A DNA stretch of 64,000 nucleotides from Echinometra lucunter (Eukaryota; Echinodermata; Echinoidea; Camarodonta; Echinometridae), in contig CM057162.1 of assembly GCA_029962745.1 (NCBI GenBank), forward strand, positions 21,982,227 to 22,046,226, written 5' to 3'. A program made the position numbers and the translations under genes. This document shows, piece after piece, positions 44,179 through 57,294 of this stretch. Numbering within the stretch: the stretch's first letter is position 1; every line of letters starts with the position of its first letter. Below the pieces are notes generated by a model. It did not search any database. It had not been told where the DNA came from and saw only the letters and a program-made list of their open reading frames with translations.

Positions 44179-44650
44179 CTGGTGAAAAAAGCAAATACAT
44201 TATCTGAACAAGTTCTTTATTCATTCTACACACTCTTTTGGCTGCCGCCTGCGTTGCCCTTTTGGGATTCCCGATATGACTAGCATGACTAGTTAAAAAA
44301 CTGCAATTTTCTTACACTCTGATTTTCTGAAAATTTCTTTGATATACACTCTCTTCGATTCAGAATTGAGGTAAGAAGTAGGCTGACTATTCTAAACATA
44401 ATCGGAAACAGACAGACTTAATAGGTATGAAATCATTGATCCATGAGGTCTTTCATGTCATGCCACTTATGAATCAAAGCAAGCCGAAGCTTACACCCAT
44501 CTTTGCCCTTACAACATACATGACATAACGCTGTTGAATATAAAGTTGGTGTTTGGGAATTGATTTTCATTTAATAGGGATATTGAACTATCAAGCTTGT
44601 TACTGCTTGTCCTAGAACCCTCCAAAATCCTTGACAGATATTAATTAGTT

Positions 44651-45300
44651 ACACTCTTAAATTGGTTGGTCATCTTTTAACCAACTCTTAACCAACGCTG
44701 GGTCGTATGCTGTCCATTAAACTTTTGAGCATTTATTGCCCAGCTGTCAGAATTTACTCAACTGTTTGGTAATAACTTCTATGTCATTGGGCAAATGCCG
44801 TTTTCAAAATTTAGAAATATAGCGATCATTGTTTCATACCTGTTTAACCATAAACCTATCCTATCCTCACTATCCTGTTCTTATACCTATCCTGTCATAG
44901 CCTATGTTAGCCTATCCTATCCTATCCTATCCTATCCTATCCAGTTGATACACTAGAATGTAAGCTCTTACATACCCAGTATAATTTATATGTGCTTTGT
45001 GACGGTTAGTTAATCAAGCCCACCCTAAACCATATGCTAATGAAAAGTAAAGAATATTCATTTTTATTTTGCCAATTTTGTAGAAAAAATTACCCAACTG
45101 GTGGATACTTTCATGGAATTAACCAACTGTAGGAATGAATTCTGCCCAACAGCCATGTGAACAGGAGTGTTAGTACGAATATGACCAACAGTTGAACAAA
45201 GGTTTTTTACACATATTGGTCGAATGGTATTTATTATATTTGGGCAAGATTTGCACAGCTTTGGGAAATATTTTAACCAACAATGTGTTACCTAACTAAA
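44651..45300. mobile_element. Element with ACTCTTAAATTGG end, right end replaced (copy A)
   Basis: Left end ACTCTTAAATTGGTTGGTCA and interior words such as CCAACTGT and GGGCAA match 58240-59196. The right terminus is missing where the AT-run and the 1.67 kb array begin. A TATCC pentanucleotide run lies at 44.87-44.94 kb. Confidence 0.65.
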
Positions 45301-45371
45301 AAAGGGCAGTATATATATATATATATATTGCCCTACTTTGACAAAAGGAAGCAAATGACAAATCAACCAAA

Positions 45372-48300
45372 TTTGAGTTTTTTAGGTGGTCTGTCATATT
45401 ATGACAGATCACCTTTTAATTTCGTCAGAATTTTCTTTATTCTTCATTATTAATTAATTAGGTGGTCTGTCATATTATGACAGATCACCTTTTAGTTTCG
45501 TCAGAATTTTCTTTATTCTTCATTATTATTATTATTATTAATTATTAGGTGGTCTGTCATCTTTGACAGATCACCTTTTCAATTCGTCAGAATCTTCTTT
45601 ATTAGGTGGTCTGTCATCTTTGACAGATCACCTTTTCAATTCGTCAGAATTTTCTTTTTTATTTATTCTCTTTATTGGTACCCACTTTTTTGTGCAGTCG
45701 AAATCTCAGAACTGGCCCTGTCATTTTTTTTTAAATTTTCATGAATTATCAGTCCTTACGAGATCTCGGTTTTTTACTCATTTTCAAGTTCATCAGATCA
45801 TCGTGACGTCATCCAGGCGCCATTTTGTAAATATCATTTCATGATCATATCTTCTTAACGGAATATCATTTCTCATTCATACTTAGCATGATGAATATTC
45901 ATATCAATCTGAATAATTTCATTCACTTAGACGCGCACGTACGCGTACGTCCGCGCGTCGGTGCGCGCGCAAAAATTAAAAATGCTCAGAATCGACTCAT
46001 ATTCATTTTGCACACGTTTCAGGCCATTTTAAGCATTTCAAAAATTTGCGCGCGTCCGCGTCCGCGCGCGCCATATTTGCGCGCGCACACCAAAGAAAAC
46101 GTAAAAACACCGTTTTTTTCACTTGATTTGCGATCCTAATACTTTTCTTAACCATTTACAACAATTGAAAGTCGATTTCAACTCCTCATAAGGCCGCACG
46201 CGCGCGTCAAACTTCAAAATCCGTGCGCGCGTCTATGGGGCAAATAACGTAAAAACATGCAAAAACATGCCCTTTTGAAATCTGCCATAGCTCATTAAAT
46301 AGCATGGGGACCCCCCCAATTTTTTTGCATTTTCTGAAAGCCTTTGAAATCAAGATTTGAATTCACGAAAAAAAATTGAGGGTCGAGCAGTCGGAACGTC
46401 GTCATATTCTCAGGTGAAGTCAAAATTTCATTTTTTCAATAATGACGTCATATTTTTTTACCTTTAACCGAGACTATCTCGCTTAATATTCATCAATTTT
46501 CGCTGAGATTTCAATATGTTGTAGCTGAGACAATTTTCTACAAATATGCTATTCATTGTTACTCATTTTGATGACGTTATCATGGTCAAAATTAACGATT
46601 AAAGGTACAATGTCATTTTTTTTTCATTTTACGTGTATTCTCTATGGGACATGACCTTTATGTAATTCTTGATTCTACATTCTCGTCTTCTTTGATCAAC
46701 ATCTTCCTTATTTCTACTTGATTTTCGCCCATCTTTAAGTATGTTGCAGCTGAGAAAATTCTCTATCTTATGCATTCATATGTTTTTTAATCAAATGTCA
46801 AAAACATGTGAAATTTTGACTGGAAAACCTGATATTAGAATTCCGTTTTGAATCAACGTGTTATCTCTATGAGCTGTTTTCAGGTATACCTTCAAAGCAC
46901 TTGCCTCACATGCTCAAGGTCCCTGGTTCGAGTCCCGGAGGGAAGGGGGCAATTTTTTCCCGTTTGCTTTATTTTTACATGTTATATTACTATCCTCTTT
47001 AACTATATGATTACATATACAGTCACAGTCGATGAAATAAACTGCAGATTTTGGCCCGTTATGACAATAGCAATGCAGCGCACAGTAGTTTATGTATAAC
47101 CCTATAGAAAATCTGATTTGGGTGAATTCAAGCTTTGGATCATCTTTTAAGTATTCTGCGATATCAAACCATCCAATTTCTATGACGTTAGTCTCCTATC
47201 GAGGCGTAAAAATTTTATCAAAAGTCTTACCAACGAATTTATCACAATCCATGTCGAAACCTAAAAGATGCCGACAGACCACCTAATTCGTCACGAGTCT
47301 ATGACGAATTCTATTCTCGTTTTTATTTATTCTCTTTATTGGTACCCACTTTTTTGTGCAGTCGAAATCTCAGAACTGGCCCTGTCATTTTTTGTCAAAT
47401 TTTCATGAATTATCAGTCCTTACGAGATCTCGGTTTTTTACTCATTTTCAAGTTCATCAGATCATCGTGACGTCATCCAGGCGCCATTTTGTAAATATCA
47501 TTTCATGATCATATCTTCTTAACGGAATGTCATTTCTCTTTCATACTTAGCATGATGAATATTCATATCAATCTGAATAATTCCATTCATTTAGACGCGC
47601 GCGTACGCGTACGTCTGCGCGTCGGTGCGCGCACAAAAATTAAAAATGCTCAGAATCGACTCCTATTCATTTTGCACACGTTTCAGGCCATTTTAAGCAT
47701 TTCAAAAATTTGCGCGCGTCCGCGTCCGCGCGCGCCATATTTGCGCGCGCACAACAAAGAAAACGTAAAAACACCGTTTTTTCACTTGATTTGCGATCCT
47801 AATACTTTTCTTAACCATTCACAACAATTGAAAGTCGATTTCAACTCCTCATAAGGCCGCACGCGCGCGTCAAAGTTCAAAATCCGTGCGCGCGTCTATG
47901 GGGCAAATAACGTAAAAACATGCAAAAACATGCCCTTTTGAAATCTGCCATAGCTCATTAAATAGCATGGGGACCCCCCAATTTTTTTTGCATTTTCTGA
48001 AAGCCTATGAAATGGAGATCTGAATTCACGAAAAAAATTTGAGGGTCGAGCAGTCGGAACGTCGTCATATTCTCAGGTGAAATCAAAATTTCATTTTTTC
48101 AATAATGACGTCATATTTTTTACCTTTAACCGAGACCATCTCGCTTAATATTCATCATTTTTCGCTGAGATTTCGATATGTTGTAGCTGAGGCAATTCTC
48201 TACAAATATGCTATTCATTGATACTCATTTTGATGACGACATCATGGTCTAAATTCACGATTAAAGGTACAATGTCAATTTTTCTCAATTTGCGTGTATT

Positions 48301-49064
48301 CTCTATGGGACATGACCTTTATGTAATTCTTGATTCTACATTCTCGTCTTCTTTGATCAACATCTTCCTTATTTCTGCTTGATTTTCGCCCATCTTTAAG
48401 TATGTTGCAGCTGAGAAAATTCTCTATCTTATGCATTCATATATTTTTTTTAATCAAATGTCGAAAACATGTGAAATTTTGAGTGGAAAACCTGAAATTA
48501 GAATTCCGTTTTGAATCAACGTGTTATCTCTATGAGCTGTTTTCAGGTATACCTTCGAAGCACTTGCCTCACATGCTCAAGGTCCCTGGTTCCAGTCCCG
48601 GAGGGAAGGGGGCAATTTTTTTTTTCCGTTTGCTTTATTTTTACATGTTATATTACTATCCTCTTTAACTATATGATTACATATACAGTCACAGTCGATG
48701 AAATAAACTGCTGATTTTGGCCCGTTATGACAATAGCAATGCAGCGCACAGTAGTTTATGTATTACCCTATAGAAAATCTGATTCGTTAAGGTGAATTCA
48801 AGCTTTGGATCATCTTTTAAGTATTCTGCGATATCAAACCATTCAATTTCTATGACGTTAGTCTCCTATCGAGGCGTAAAAATTTTATCAAAAGTCTTAC
48901 CAACGAATTTATCACAATCCATGTCGAAACCTAAAAGATGCCGACAGACCACCTAATTCGTCACGAGTCTATGACGAATTCTATTCTCGTTAGGTGGTCT
49001 GTCATCTTTGACAGATCACCTTTTAATTTCGTCAGAATCTTCTTTCATTATTATTAGGTGGTCT
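45372..49064. repeat. Tandem array of a 1.67 kb transposon-like element
   Basis: Short leader copies at 45.37-45.60 kb each contain GGTGGTCTGTCAT facing ATGACAGATCACC (an imperfect hairpin). Two long units follow, about 45606-47285 and 47286-48955, both ending GACAGACCACCTAATTCGTC. A third unit starts at 48991 and runs into the gap. AGGTGGTCTGTC and GACAGACCACCT form terminal inverted repeats, suggesting a DNA transposon amplified as a satellite. Units contain very CpG-rich GCGCGC stretches in otherwise AT-rich DNA. I see no transposase. The reading frames of 83 and 100 residues in each unit are not convincing genes. Confidence 0.8.
46885..46948 (+). repeat. tRNA-like 3' half (SINE-type B box) inside the 1.67 kb element
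   Basis: GCACTTGCCTCACATGC followed by GGTTCGAGTCCCGG resembles an anticodon arm plus a pol III B box. The second unit has a mutated version (GGTTCCAGTCC) at about 48588. No intact tRNA cloverleaf or A box is evident, so this is a tRNA-derived fragment, not a tRNA gene. Confidence 0.5.
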
Positions 49065-49564
49065 NNNNNNNNNNNNNNNNNNNNNNNNNNNNNNNNNNNN
49101 NNNNNNNNNNNNNNNNNNNNNNNNNNNNNNNNNNNNNNNNNNNNNNNNNNNNNNNNNNNNNNNNNNNNNNNNNNNNNNNNNNNNNNNNNNNNNNNNNNNN
49201 NNNNNNNNNNNNNNNNNNNNNNNNNNNNNNNNNNNNNNNNNNNNNNNNNNNNNNNNNNNNNNNNNNNNNNNNNNNNNNNNNNNNNNNNNNNNNNNNNNNN
49301 NNNNNNNNNNNNNNNNNNNNNNNNNNNNNNNNNNNNNNNNNNNNNNNNNNNNNNNNNNNNNNNNNNNNNNNNNNNNNNNNNNNNNNNNNNNNNNNNNNNN
49401 NNNNNNNNNNNNNNNNNNNNNNNNNNNNNNNNNNNNNNNNNNNNNNNNNNNNNNNNNNNNNNNNNNNNNNNNNNNNNNNNNNNNNNNNNNNNNNNNNNNN
49501 NNNNNNNNNNNNNNNNNNNNNNNNNNNNNNNNNNNNNNNNNNNNNNNNNNNNNNNNNNNNNNNN
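49065..49564. other. Assembly gap, 500 N
   Basis: Exactly 500 N, probably a placeholder of unknown true size. Sequence to the left is the start of another unit of the 1.67 kb repeat array; sequence to the right is copy B of the duplicated block. Reading frames across it are meaningless. Confidence 0.99.
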
Positions 49565-49669
49565 TGATTAGATCGATTGTACACAAATTGTTCAAGGTTA
49601 AATCATGTCCTCTTTCAGGGAATAGGTCTGGAGCCATGAAAGGGCCGGTGACCTCTTTGCTCAGAGCTC

Positions 49670-49805
49670 TGGGGGCTGTTTTATGAAACCGTCATAAGTC
49701 TAACTTCTTGGACATCCCATTGAAACGTGTGCTGTAGAGTTAAAGCACGTTTCAATGGGATGTCCATGAACTTAGAATTATGACGGTTTCATGAAACGCA
49801 GCCCT
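49670..49805. mobile_element. Foldback MITE, copy B only
   Basis: AGGGCTGCGTTTCATGAAAC-type end (right, reversed) pairs with GGGGGCTGTTTTATGAAACC (left), and CCCATTGAAACGTG pairs with CACGTTTCAATGGG. The equivalent site in copy A (about 37738) is uninterrupted. Confidence 0.8.
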
Positions 49806-51587
49806 GATTCTCAACTTTTCGACTTGGTGTAACCTTGAACACTTTGTTTACAGTGAAGTTTCTCGACAATGATTGATACTCCGCGCATATAAGATCAATG
49901 TTGTTAATGAATGCATTAGTGATTGCTCAGTGGATAGAAGAAGCCAAAGGTTAAACATGCTTTTCAATTGTATTGTAATAATAATAATGGTAAAAAATTG
50001 TGAAAACTTTAATATAGAACACACACACACCGTCCAAGGAGGATCATGACAGAAGCCCAGCAACAGTTCTCTTTAGTCATGTTAATATCCCATGTATTTC
50101 ATTTGATAAATAAGCAACTGTGCTGGCAGAGAAGGCGGAACGTCGGGCTCGGACGATGGAGGTTGTGGGGTACCATTTTCTCCGCCAAACAAACGTGCCC
50201 ATTCACTTCCATTGTCCAAGCCCAACGCCTCCGTCTACTATTGCTATAGTTGGTCTAATGTCTGAGGGTCGGTGTGACCTTTCCCACACTCATTATGTAA
50301 CGACAACCCACTGGAGGAAATCAAACCTTTTCAAGGGGGAAATCCCTTTGACGCGGTCTTAAAAAGCACACATATCATGCATATTTTTGTTTATTGTTTC
50401 AGAATCAGTATTTTATAACTCTATTTTACTGTATTCAATTTATATCTCTCTTCTTTGGGGAAAATTAAAGAACTTTCTCAATCTATGTATTTTTAAAACT
50501 ACATGTTAAAACCACGTTTCGGGGGGGGGGGGGGGATCCAGAAACAACCTTGCGTTGATAACCAGTATACAAAATGTTCCTTCTGACCTGCAAACATGGA
50601 CGTGTAAACGAATCCTTATGCAGGCGGACTTTCGTCCCATTTGGTAAAAATATTGTAACAGCCAACTGATTAAAAGTTATTATTATAATCACCCCCAACA
50701 CAAGCTCCTCTTTTGGGTGTTCGCTTCCTATTCTCAATATCTTTAGGTCAGTATGCTCCGTTATTTGTTGAACTGTTAACGATCAAAGGTTATTCATGGT
50801 ATTCATTTACTTTGTATCTGGTTTGAAAAGACTATTTCGGTATTGCTAAATGAGCAACTCCCGAACAGGCATTACGTAACACGAAACCACCAAAATCTGT
50901 TTGATAAATGGCTCTTTCGAGAGGGGAAAGTCCCGTTGACCATGGAGCTATTAACAACGATTATACTCGTGGACTTCATCTCACGATTTTTTTTTGTTCT
51001 GAAACAATCATTTGATCTCAAAGAAATGTCGATGAAATTTATTGTATTTTTATGAAGGAGTTAACAAATATATCAACAAAAACATATATACTATATAAAC
51101 TGTACAATTTAAAGAAAAAGACTGCTTAATCCTAAAATGCAGTAGAAGAAAGTCCATGTTTATTTGAATTGAATTTGAAATGAATTTCAGTCTGATGACA
51201 CAAAGAAAAAGCAAATGAGAAATATAGAAGTTGGAGAGTGAGGAATAATTCATTGAAGCTATAATACAGCGACCATGGTTGCCGGGAGACCCCCCCCCCC
51301 CCCCCTCCCTCTCTCTCTCTCTCTCTCTCTCACCCTCCCCCTCCACTGGACCCCCCCCCCCACACACACACACACACACACACAGACACAGACAAACGCC
51401 CATGCTTGTCTGTATGTTTGCTTGCTTCTTTGATTTGATATATAACAAAAGCATATCTTTTTTTAAAGTTTAGGTAGGGAAACGACCAGACACAACGGAT
51501 TCTCTCTTTTCTTTCCCTCTCTCTGTCCCTCTCTGACATGCTCTGAAGAAATAGAATCCCCATAAAATAAATCAATTCTATACTCAC

Positions 51588-51651
51588 CGATGAAGTGGAC
51601 CATGCTCACTATGTGAATGACAAGCACTGTGAGTCGAATTGAAGACTTCAT
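51588..51651 (-). CDS. Signal-peptide exon, copy B
   Basis: Duplicate of 39400-39463 with intact ATG, hydrophobic core, phase-1 end and GTGAGT donor; the only residue change within the exon is Tyr to His. No receptor exons lie between it and the tail exon at 44.2 kb. Direct splicing to that tail exon would be out of frame (phase 1 into phase 2). It could be an alternative first exon of gene 1 or the allelic copy. Confidence 0.6.
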
Positions 51652-54175
51652 ACTGGTGGTATGTCAGGAAAAACAACACAGAAGTAGACAACCAAAAGCA
51701 CTGTAAGGCATGGAGCACTGATAACAGTACCATGGAAGTTTGTTGTTATACGCACTCCTCCTTGTTCGTCGGCAATGATCAACAACTCTCATGATCACAT
51801 CGACATGGTGTTCCGCAAGCTTAGTTGATTCACACTGTATGATTACTACAGATATTAAATATGTTTGCGGTCACGCTAAACACCGAAGGTTATCAATTCA
51901 ATGGCATGACGTCTATGGCTTGTTGAATGGAAATATGTTATCGCAACAGAAAAAAGTCAAAGATTCGAGTACCTGTAGGATACGTTTAGTAGTAACTATT
52001 AAAATCAAAGGACTTCCTTCTAGGATAGTCATATGCTTGGGGAAGAAATGGGAAGTACGTTACATGTCCGTATCTTGTTCGTCTGTAGACAAACCTATCG
52101 AACATGGACTTTAATCCTCTGTAGGCCCTTAGTTGGGTTGATATTAAAAAGGTCAAATTATTTAGACACCTTCCCAAAAATATCGAATTAAAATTTAAGA
52201 TAGATATCTCAAATTTTGTCACGTGTGATATGACGTCCTGGACTGATTAAGGCACAGAGACCTAGTCTAAGAGTATGTTTATGAAAAAATAGGTTTCGTT
52301 TTCGGCTGTCGACAATTTCGAAAAGGCCGCTGTAACAGACGATCCCGTCTCCTTTATTCTGACAGTATCATGGAATGATGAGTCATCAAATCTCTTTCAA
52401 ACAAAATAACTTAGAAATAATCTTTTAAATCGATCAGTTTGTGTTGTGACTCTTGTCACAAGCAGAGGCGTAGAAGTAAGGGGGTGGAGGAGGCTTTAAC
52501 AACAAAGTCGAGTAGCAGTGCTGCCATCTCATTATACGGGTAGTGATGTGGTCTATTAATGTACTTTTTACTGAAAAAAAACACCAAAACCAATGTTATG
52601 ATAATGAACCGTCAAAATATATCAGCCCCCTCTCCTCTTCCCGATGATATTGGGGCCCGTACTTCTTTTGTCATTACTATATGGTTAAGAGGAAGTTAAA
52701 TGAAATTTGAAAACATAGCATTCCACGACTAATTCTGTAGGCAGAAAGTTATTCGGCGCCGGTCTTGATAGATAAGAATAGACAAGACGAATGTAGGACA
52801 AAAAACCGCGGAGATGAAAATATCATCAATATCGTCAATGTATAATTCAGTAGGTATATGTATATAATCAGCACTCGGAACAGTTTTCTCTGCTCTTCTG
52901 TGGAATCTATTTGGTTTCTGCAAAGGGGAAAGTAAATAAATGAATATAGATGCATTACCGTAGACAGGTCCTCATACGGGGGGGGGGGGTGATTCACCAT
53001 TGATACATATTTATATACACACGTATATACATCCACTTCAAAAAGTGTGGGAAGATGCATCCCCATCCCCCCCCCCCCCCGTATCTATGCGGCCCCATGA
53101 ATAGATGACTTAATTAGTCATGTTTACACGTCGCCCTCTACCAAATGAAAGTGAGGAAGGAACTGTCCCGAGTGACAGAAACACATATTCCTATCAGGGA
53201 GGTTATACAAAGAGAAAGGAAGAGCACACAGAAACTCCTACCATCTCTGAAAATATGTCCCTTAAGATTTTTTTCTCCCTCAGGCGTTTAGTTTGTAAGA
53301 CACTAGTCACACTACTCCTTTAAAGCTAGATCAACCATAAACTGCAAGGTCAATGACTGAATGACGTCATGATAACCGTTTTTTTTTCCAAAATACAACA
53401 AGCATGTCTCTTAGTGCCTCTATTGTACTGTGTATTTGCACAAACTATTGACTTTACAGAATTTAGGTTGTTTATCGCATACTAGTAATTATGTAGTTCG
53501 CATAAAGGAGCCTCTAGCCTATGATGGGGTACTGGCGATATGGGAATCCATGGCACATGTTCTCGTTGACATGGTTGAGGAGTGCGAGAAGGTGTCATAT
53601 CGTCCTACGTCCTTTTCATTTCTCACTTTTCCACCTCCCCTCCCCCGTGTCCTCTTTTCCTTTCCTTTTTCATTTTCCCCTCGCCATTCAAAATGTTATG
53701 ATTGTTATCATGATTTTTGTTATGTTATTACTGTAATCAGTTGAGTATATCTCTTTAGCAACTACGCAATAAAATTACAATTGTTATCATTATCATTTCT
53801 ATCATTTTTATTTTCATTATTATTATCAGTATTTAAATCATTTCATATTATTATCGTTATCACTGTTATCATGATCATCTTCACCTGTTTCCCTTACTGT
53901 GGTCATCATCATCATAATAATCATCATCGTCATCATCATTCCCATTATGTTGATCATTCGCAGGTGAACATTTCTTTGAGAAGTAGTACATGTACGTCAG
54001 ATATTTTTCTCGTTCATTTAGTTTAACTTGTGTGATTCTTTTTTGCTCATTATCTCCAGTCCTTCCTCTCTGCTGTTACTCTTTAATTCCTGCACTCATG
54101 CCTCCCTTTTTTTCAAAATAATTTTACACACATCAGACTGAACATTGAAATGCATTTACTTCATCATTTATTAAA

Positions 54176-54444
54176 CAAGGCAAACGCCGAGCGTTGTCTC
54201 GCCTGCATATTGCAGTCATGAAGAGACTGCATGTCAAAACTACGATATATATCAAAATACACAGATAGAAAAATGCATAATCATATTGTAATAATAAGTG
54301 AAAGGGAGTTCACAAATTATCATTGCACAGGCCTGGTTATGGATAAATTAAGTAAATAAATTTAAAAAAATGCACAATCATATTGTAATAATAAGTGAAA
54401 GGGAGTTCACAAATTATCATTACATAGGCTTGGTTATGGATAAA

Positions 54445-54484
<40 letters not shown>

Positions 54485-55580
54485 ACAAATATATGAAAAA
54501 CAGTAACAAATAAAATACAAAATCTGGTTCAGGTATAGAGAGTAGTGAGTTCACTGCTATTATACAGTAAACTGTAGAATGAACTCTGTTGAACTGAAGT
54601 AAAATGTTAGTGTTAAAAAGTATCAAATTATAAAGTTCATGTCATTACAGGAACAAAGTGGTGTAAATCATAGCACAGTGCCAGTCATGGAAAGTTCATT
54701 GACCTTTAACCTTAATCAAATTCAATTCACATTCAAACTTGACCTGCACCTTCAACAGATGGACCTCTGGTATGAATTTGGTGATTCCACGTCAAAGCTA
54801 TAGAAAGTTATTAGGTGTACAACATAGCACAGTGCCAGTTATGAAAAGTTCATTGACCTTTGACCTTTGACCTTAATCAAATTCAACTCACATTCGAACT
54901 TGACCTGCACCTTCAAGAGATGGACCTCTCATATGAATTTGGCAATCCTACCTCGAAGGTATAGAAAGTTATTGTGTGTACAACATAGCACAGTGCCAGT
55001 CATGGAAAGTTCATTGACCTTTGACCCCTGACCTTATTCAAATTCAACTCATACTCAAACTTGACCTGTGCCTTCAAGAGATGTACCTCTGGTATAAATT
55101 TGGTGATCCCACCTCGAAGCTATAGAAAGTTATTGTGTGTACAACACAGCACAGTGCCAGTCATGGAAAGTTCATTGACCTTTGACCTTTGACCTTAATC
55201 AAATTCAACTCACATTCGAACTTGACCTGCACCTTCAAGAGATGGACCTCTTGTATGAATTTGGCAATCCTACCTCGAAGGTATAAAAAGTTATTGTGTG
55301 TACAATATAGCACAGTGCCAGTCATGGAAAGTTCATTGACCTTTGACCTTTGACCTTATTCAAATTCGACTCATATTCGAACTTGACCTGCGCCTTCAAC
55401 AGATGGACCTCTGGTATGAATTTGGTGATCCCACCTTAAAGCTATAGAAAGTTATTGGGTGTACAACACAATTGTTGACGACGACGCCGACGCCGACGCC
55501 GCCGACGACGCCGACGACGACGCCTACGCCGACACCGGAAATAGTGATACCTATGTCTCGCTCCGCTACGCAGGCGAGAC
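54176..55580. mobile_element. 1.4 kb insertion, copy B only
   Basis: Copy A runs TTATTAAAAAATCAG without a break at about 42010; copy B splits this run. Near the ends GTCTCGCCTGC and GCAGGCGAGAC form subterminal inverted repeats. Contents are an ATAA run, a tandem array (54.65-55.46 kb) and a GACGACGCC-rich trinucleotide tract. No transposase is seen. Confidence 0.8.
54650..55463 (+). repeat. Tandem array, about 160-bp unit, with TGACCT repeats
   Basis: Five units share GCACAGTGCCAGTCATGGAA, AGTTCATTGACCTTTGACC, ACTTGACCTGCACCTTCAA and GATGGACCTCTGGTATGAAT. TGACCTTTGACCT at 54854, 55176 and 55337 is the complement of a DR1 nuclear-receptor element; the unit at about 55016 is a near match. 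Confidence 0.9.
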
Positions 55581-55838
55581 AAAAATCAGTAAGCAAATAA
55601 AATTGCATAATTACTACGATGCAAACAATTTCTTCAACATACATTTTCTCAGTTTCAGCTCTACATGAACAAAAATCATATCACTTTATGAATATCCATT
55701 GATAAATTCAATTCTATTTTCCTGAATTTCCAGGTAGTAGAGGTTTTTTTAGCTGCACTCCTAACATGCCTAACCCACGATTGCGTACCAAATATAGCAA
55801 ATCAGTCAAAGTTGAATCCTTCCTCGTCCAACAACGCA

Positions 55839-56426
55839 GAGTGTGATCAGTTCAGGACAACATTTTGTCCGTCCGTAACACTCATGGTATCCTATTTTGC
55901 GAGACTTCAGCCAACTTTATTTGTGTCTCAAATTGTTTGTATATGGTTCCTCAGAAACTTCTGAGATGGGGACTTCTTTAGACCAAACAATTTTCAGCAG
56001 GGGTGTTGTTAAAAACTGCACTTTTTAGCAAATTGTCCGTCCGTGACACACAATTTTTGACATCTCCTACAAAATCAAGGGTTCGATTTCAAATTCTAAA
56101 TGGGTGATAGGGAATCGAATGTATGTGAGCAACATTTGTACTTGAAAATATTCGACAAGGTCAATTTATTTGGATAGAAATAGCAAAAGAGCACTAAAAG
56201 GTCGCACACCTAATTTCTACCTTGTCCGTCCGTGACAATGAACCTTTATTTGATTCGCATTTGAACAGGAAACCATGACAACCAAACAAATGTACTTCTC
56301 AGAACACTTAGTGACACCCTTCATGATATACCATAAAGTAGTCCATGATACCTTGTCACTTAATTTTTACAGGCCTTCAAATTTTGGATTTTTTTTAATG
56401 TCCGCCGTGACGAATTGATCACACTC
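55839..56426. mobile_element. MITE-like element with TGTCCGTCCGTGACA repeats (copy B)
   Basis: Near-identical counterpart of 42269-42856 inside copy B, so the insertion predates the split of the two blocks. Confidence 0.7.
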
Positions 56427-57294
56427 CGTAGTAAAGTGAAAATATTTGATCTTCCTTATAATAAAAAAAATAGATTAAAAATAGTATTCTCTATTAGACT
56501 TGAAATACAGTTTATTAATTTCGAAAATGTAATAGCTGCAATTATTCTAACAAGTGGGATATATACTGTCAAATTTCGAATATGAAATAAAAAGTTCACT
56601 ATTCATCTAAAATGTAATGTCGTAATTGTGGTATGAATCTCCGGAAAATGAACATTTTCAAGGTAGAAAAGACGTTAATTGCTTTGCCTCAATGAGGCTC
56701 TTATTGCATTGCTGCGACGCCCTCGATGGCAGGAAAAGGTAGGCCTATATGTAAAGATATTTAAATGATAATTATGATTTCATCACTTTCTGGAAATAGG
56801 TTACAAATTGAATGTAATTCATTCTTACATTCTGCCCATTAGAAATTTTTTTTTAAAGTAGGAGCAATGTGAAACAAAAATATTGCTGTAGACATCATTA
56901 CAGATTGTCAAAACAAGACAAACGAAGAAATTATGTTATACAAAAAGCTATGGCAAAGCTGGTGTATACAGCCAATTTACAGAAAAATACCTCATCTAAT
57001 TGATCATGTTAAACTTTGTAACCTTGGCTGATAGGCAAGCTTTCAAACTATAATTTCTTCATATTTACAGAAAAGTAATATACCTATAAAGTATTCATAA
57101 TTTTTCCACAGCGTCGAAGGAGCCTGTGAATTGGTTGACTGAAGTGGGTGCCATCTCACATAAAACAGAGCTATCGCACATGAAATCGGCTCCGTTGCAC
57201 AACATTGGCGCCAATACCTTAAGCGTGCGCCGCTCGGCCCTGCGTTCCCTCTATTTTCAAACCCTGGATTCCCTGCATTTACTGGAATAAGTCG

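Larger units (their letters stand above)
37636..45300. repeat. Duplicated block, copy A
   Basis: About 7.7 kb that matches 49565-59175 nearly base for base, including the signal exon, the tail exon, two MITE-like elements and microsatellites. The right limit is where CCTAACTAAA gives way to AAAGGGCAG and an AT-dinucleotide run. The left limit of homology is unknown because the N gap hides the corresponding part of copy B. Confidence 0.9.

Noticed and set aside
44016..44207. Plus-strand frame over the tail exon, duplicated at 57586-57777
   Set aside because: It is the antisense shadow of the tail exon, which is supported by splice site, phase and stop.
45888..46139. Arg-rich frame repeated in both units of the 1.67 kb element
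   Set aside because: Translation of GCGCGC-rich repeat DNA; no transposase motif and the frame differs at its end between units.
46885..46948. Possible tRNA gene
   Set aside because: Only the 3' half with a B box is present; no acceptor stem or A box pairs with it, and the second copy has a mutated B box.
49008..49637. Long open frames of 169-201 residues across 49.0-49.6 kb
   Set aside because: They consist of N-encoded unknown residues in the assembly gap.
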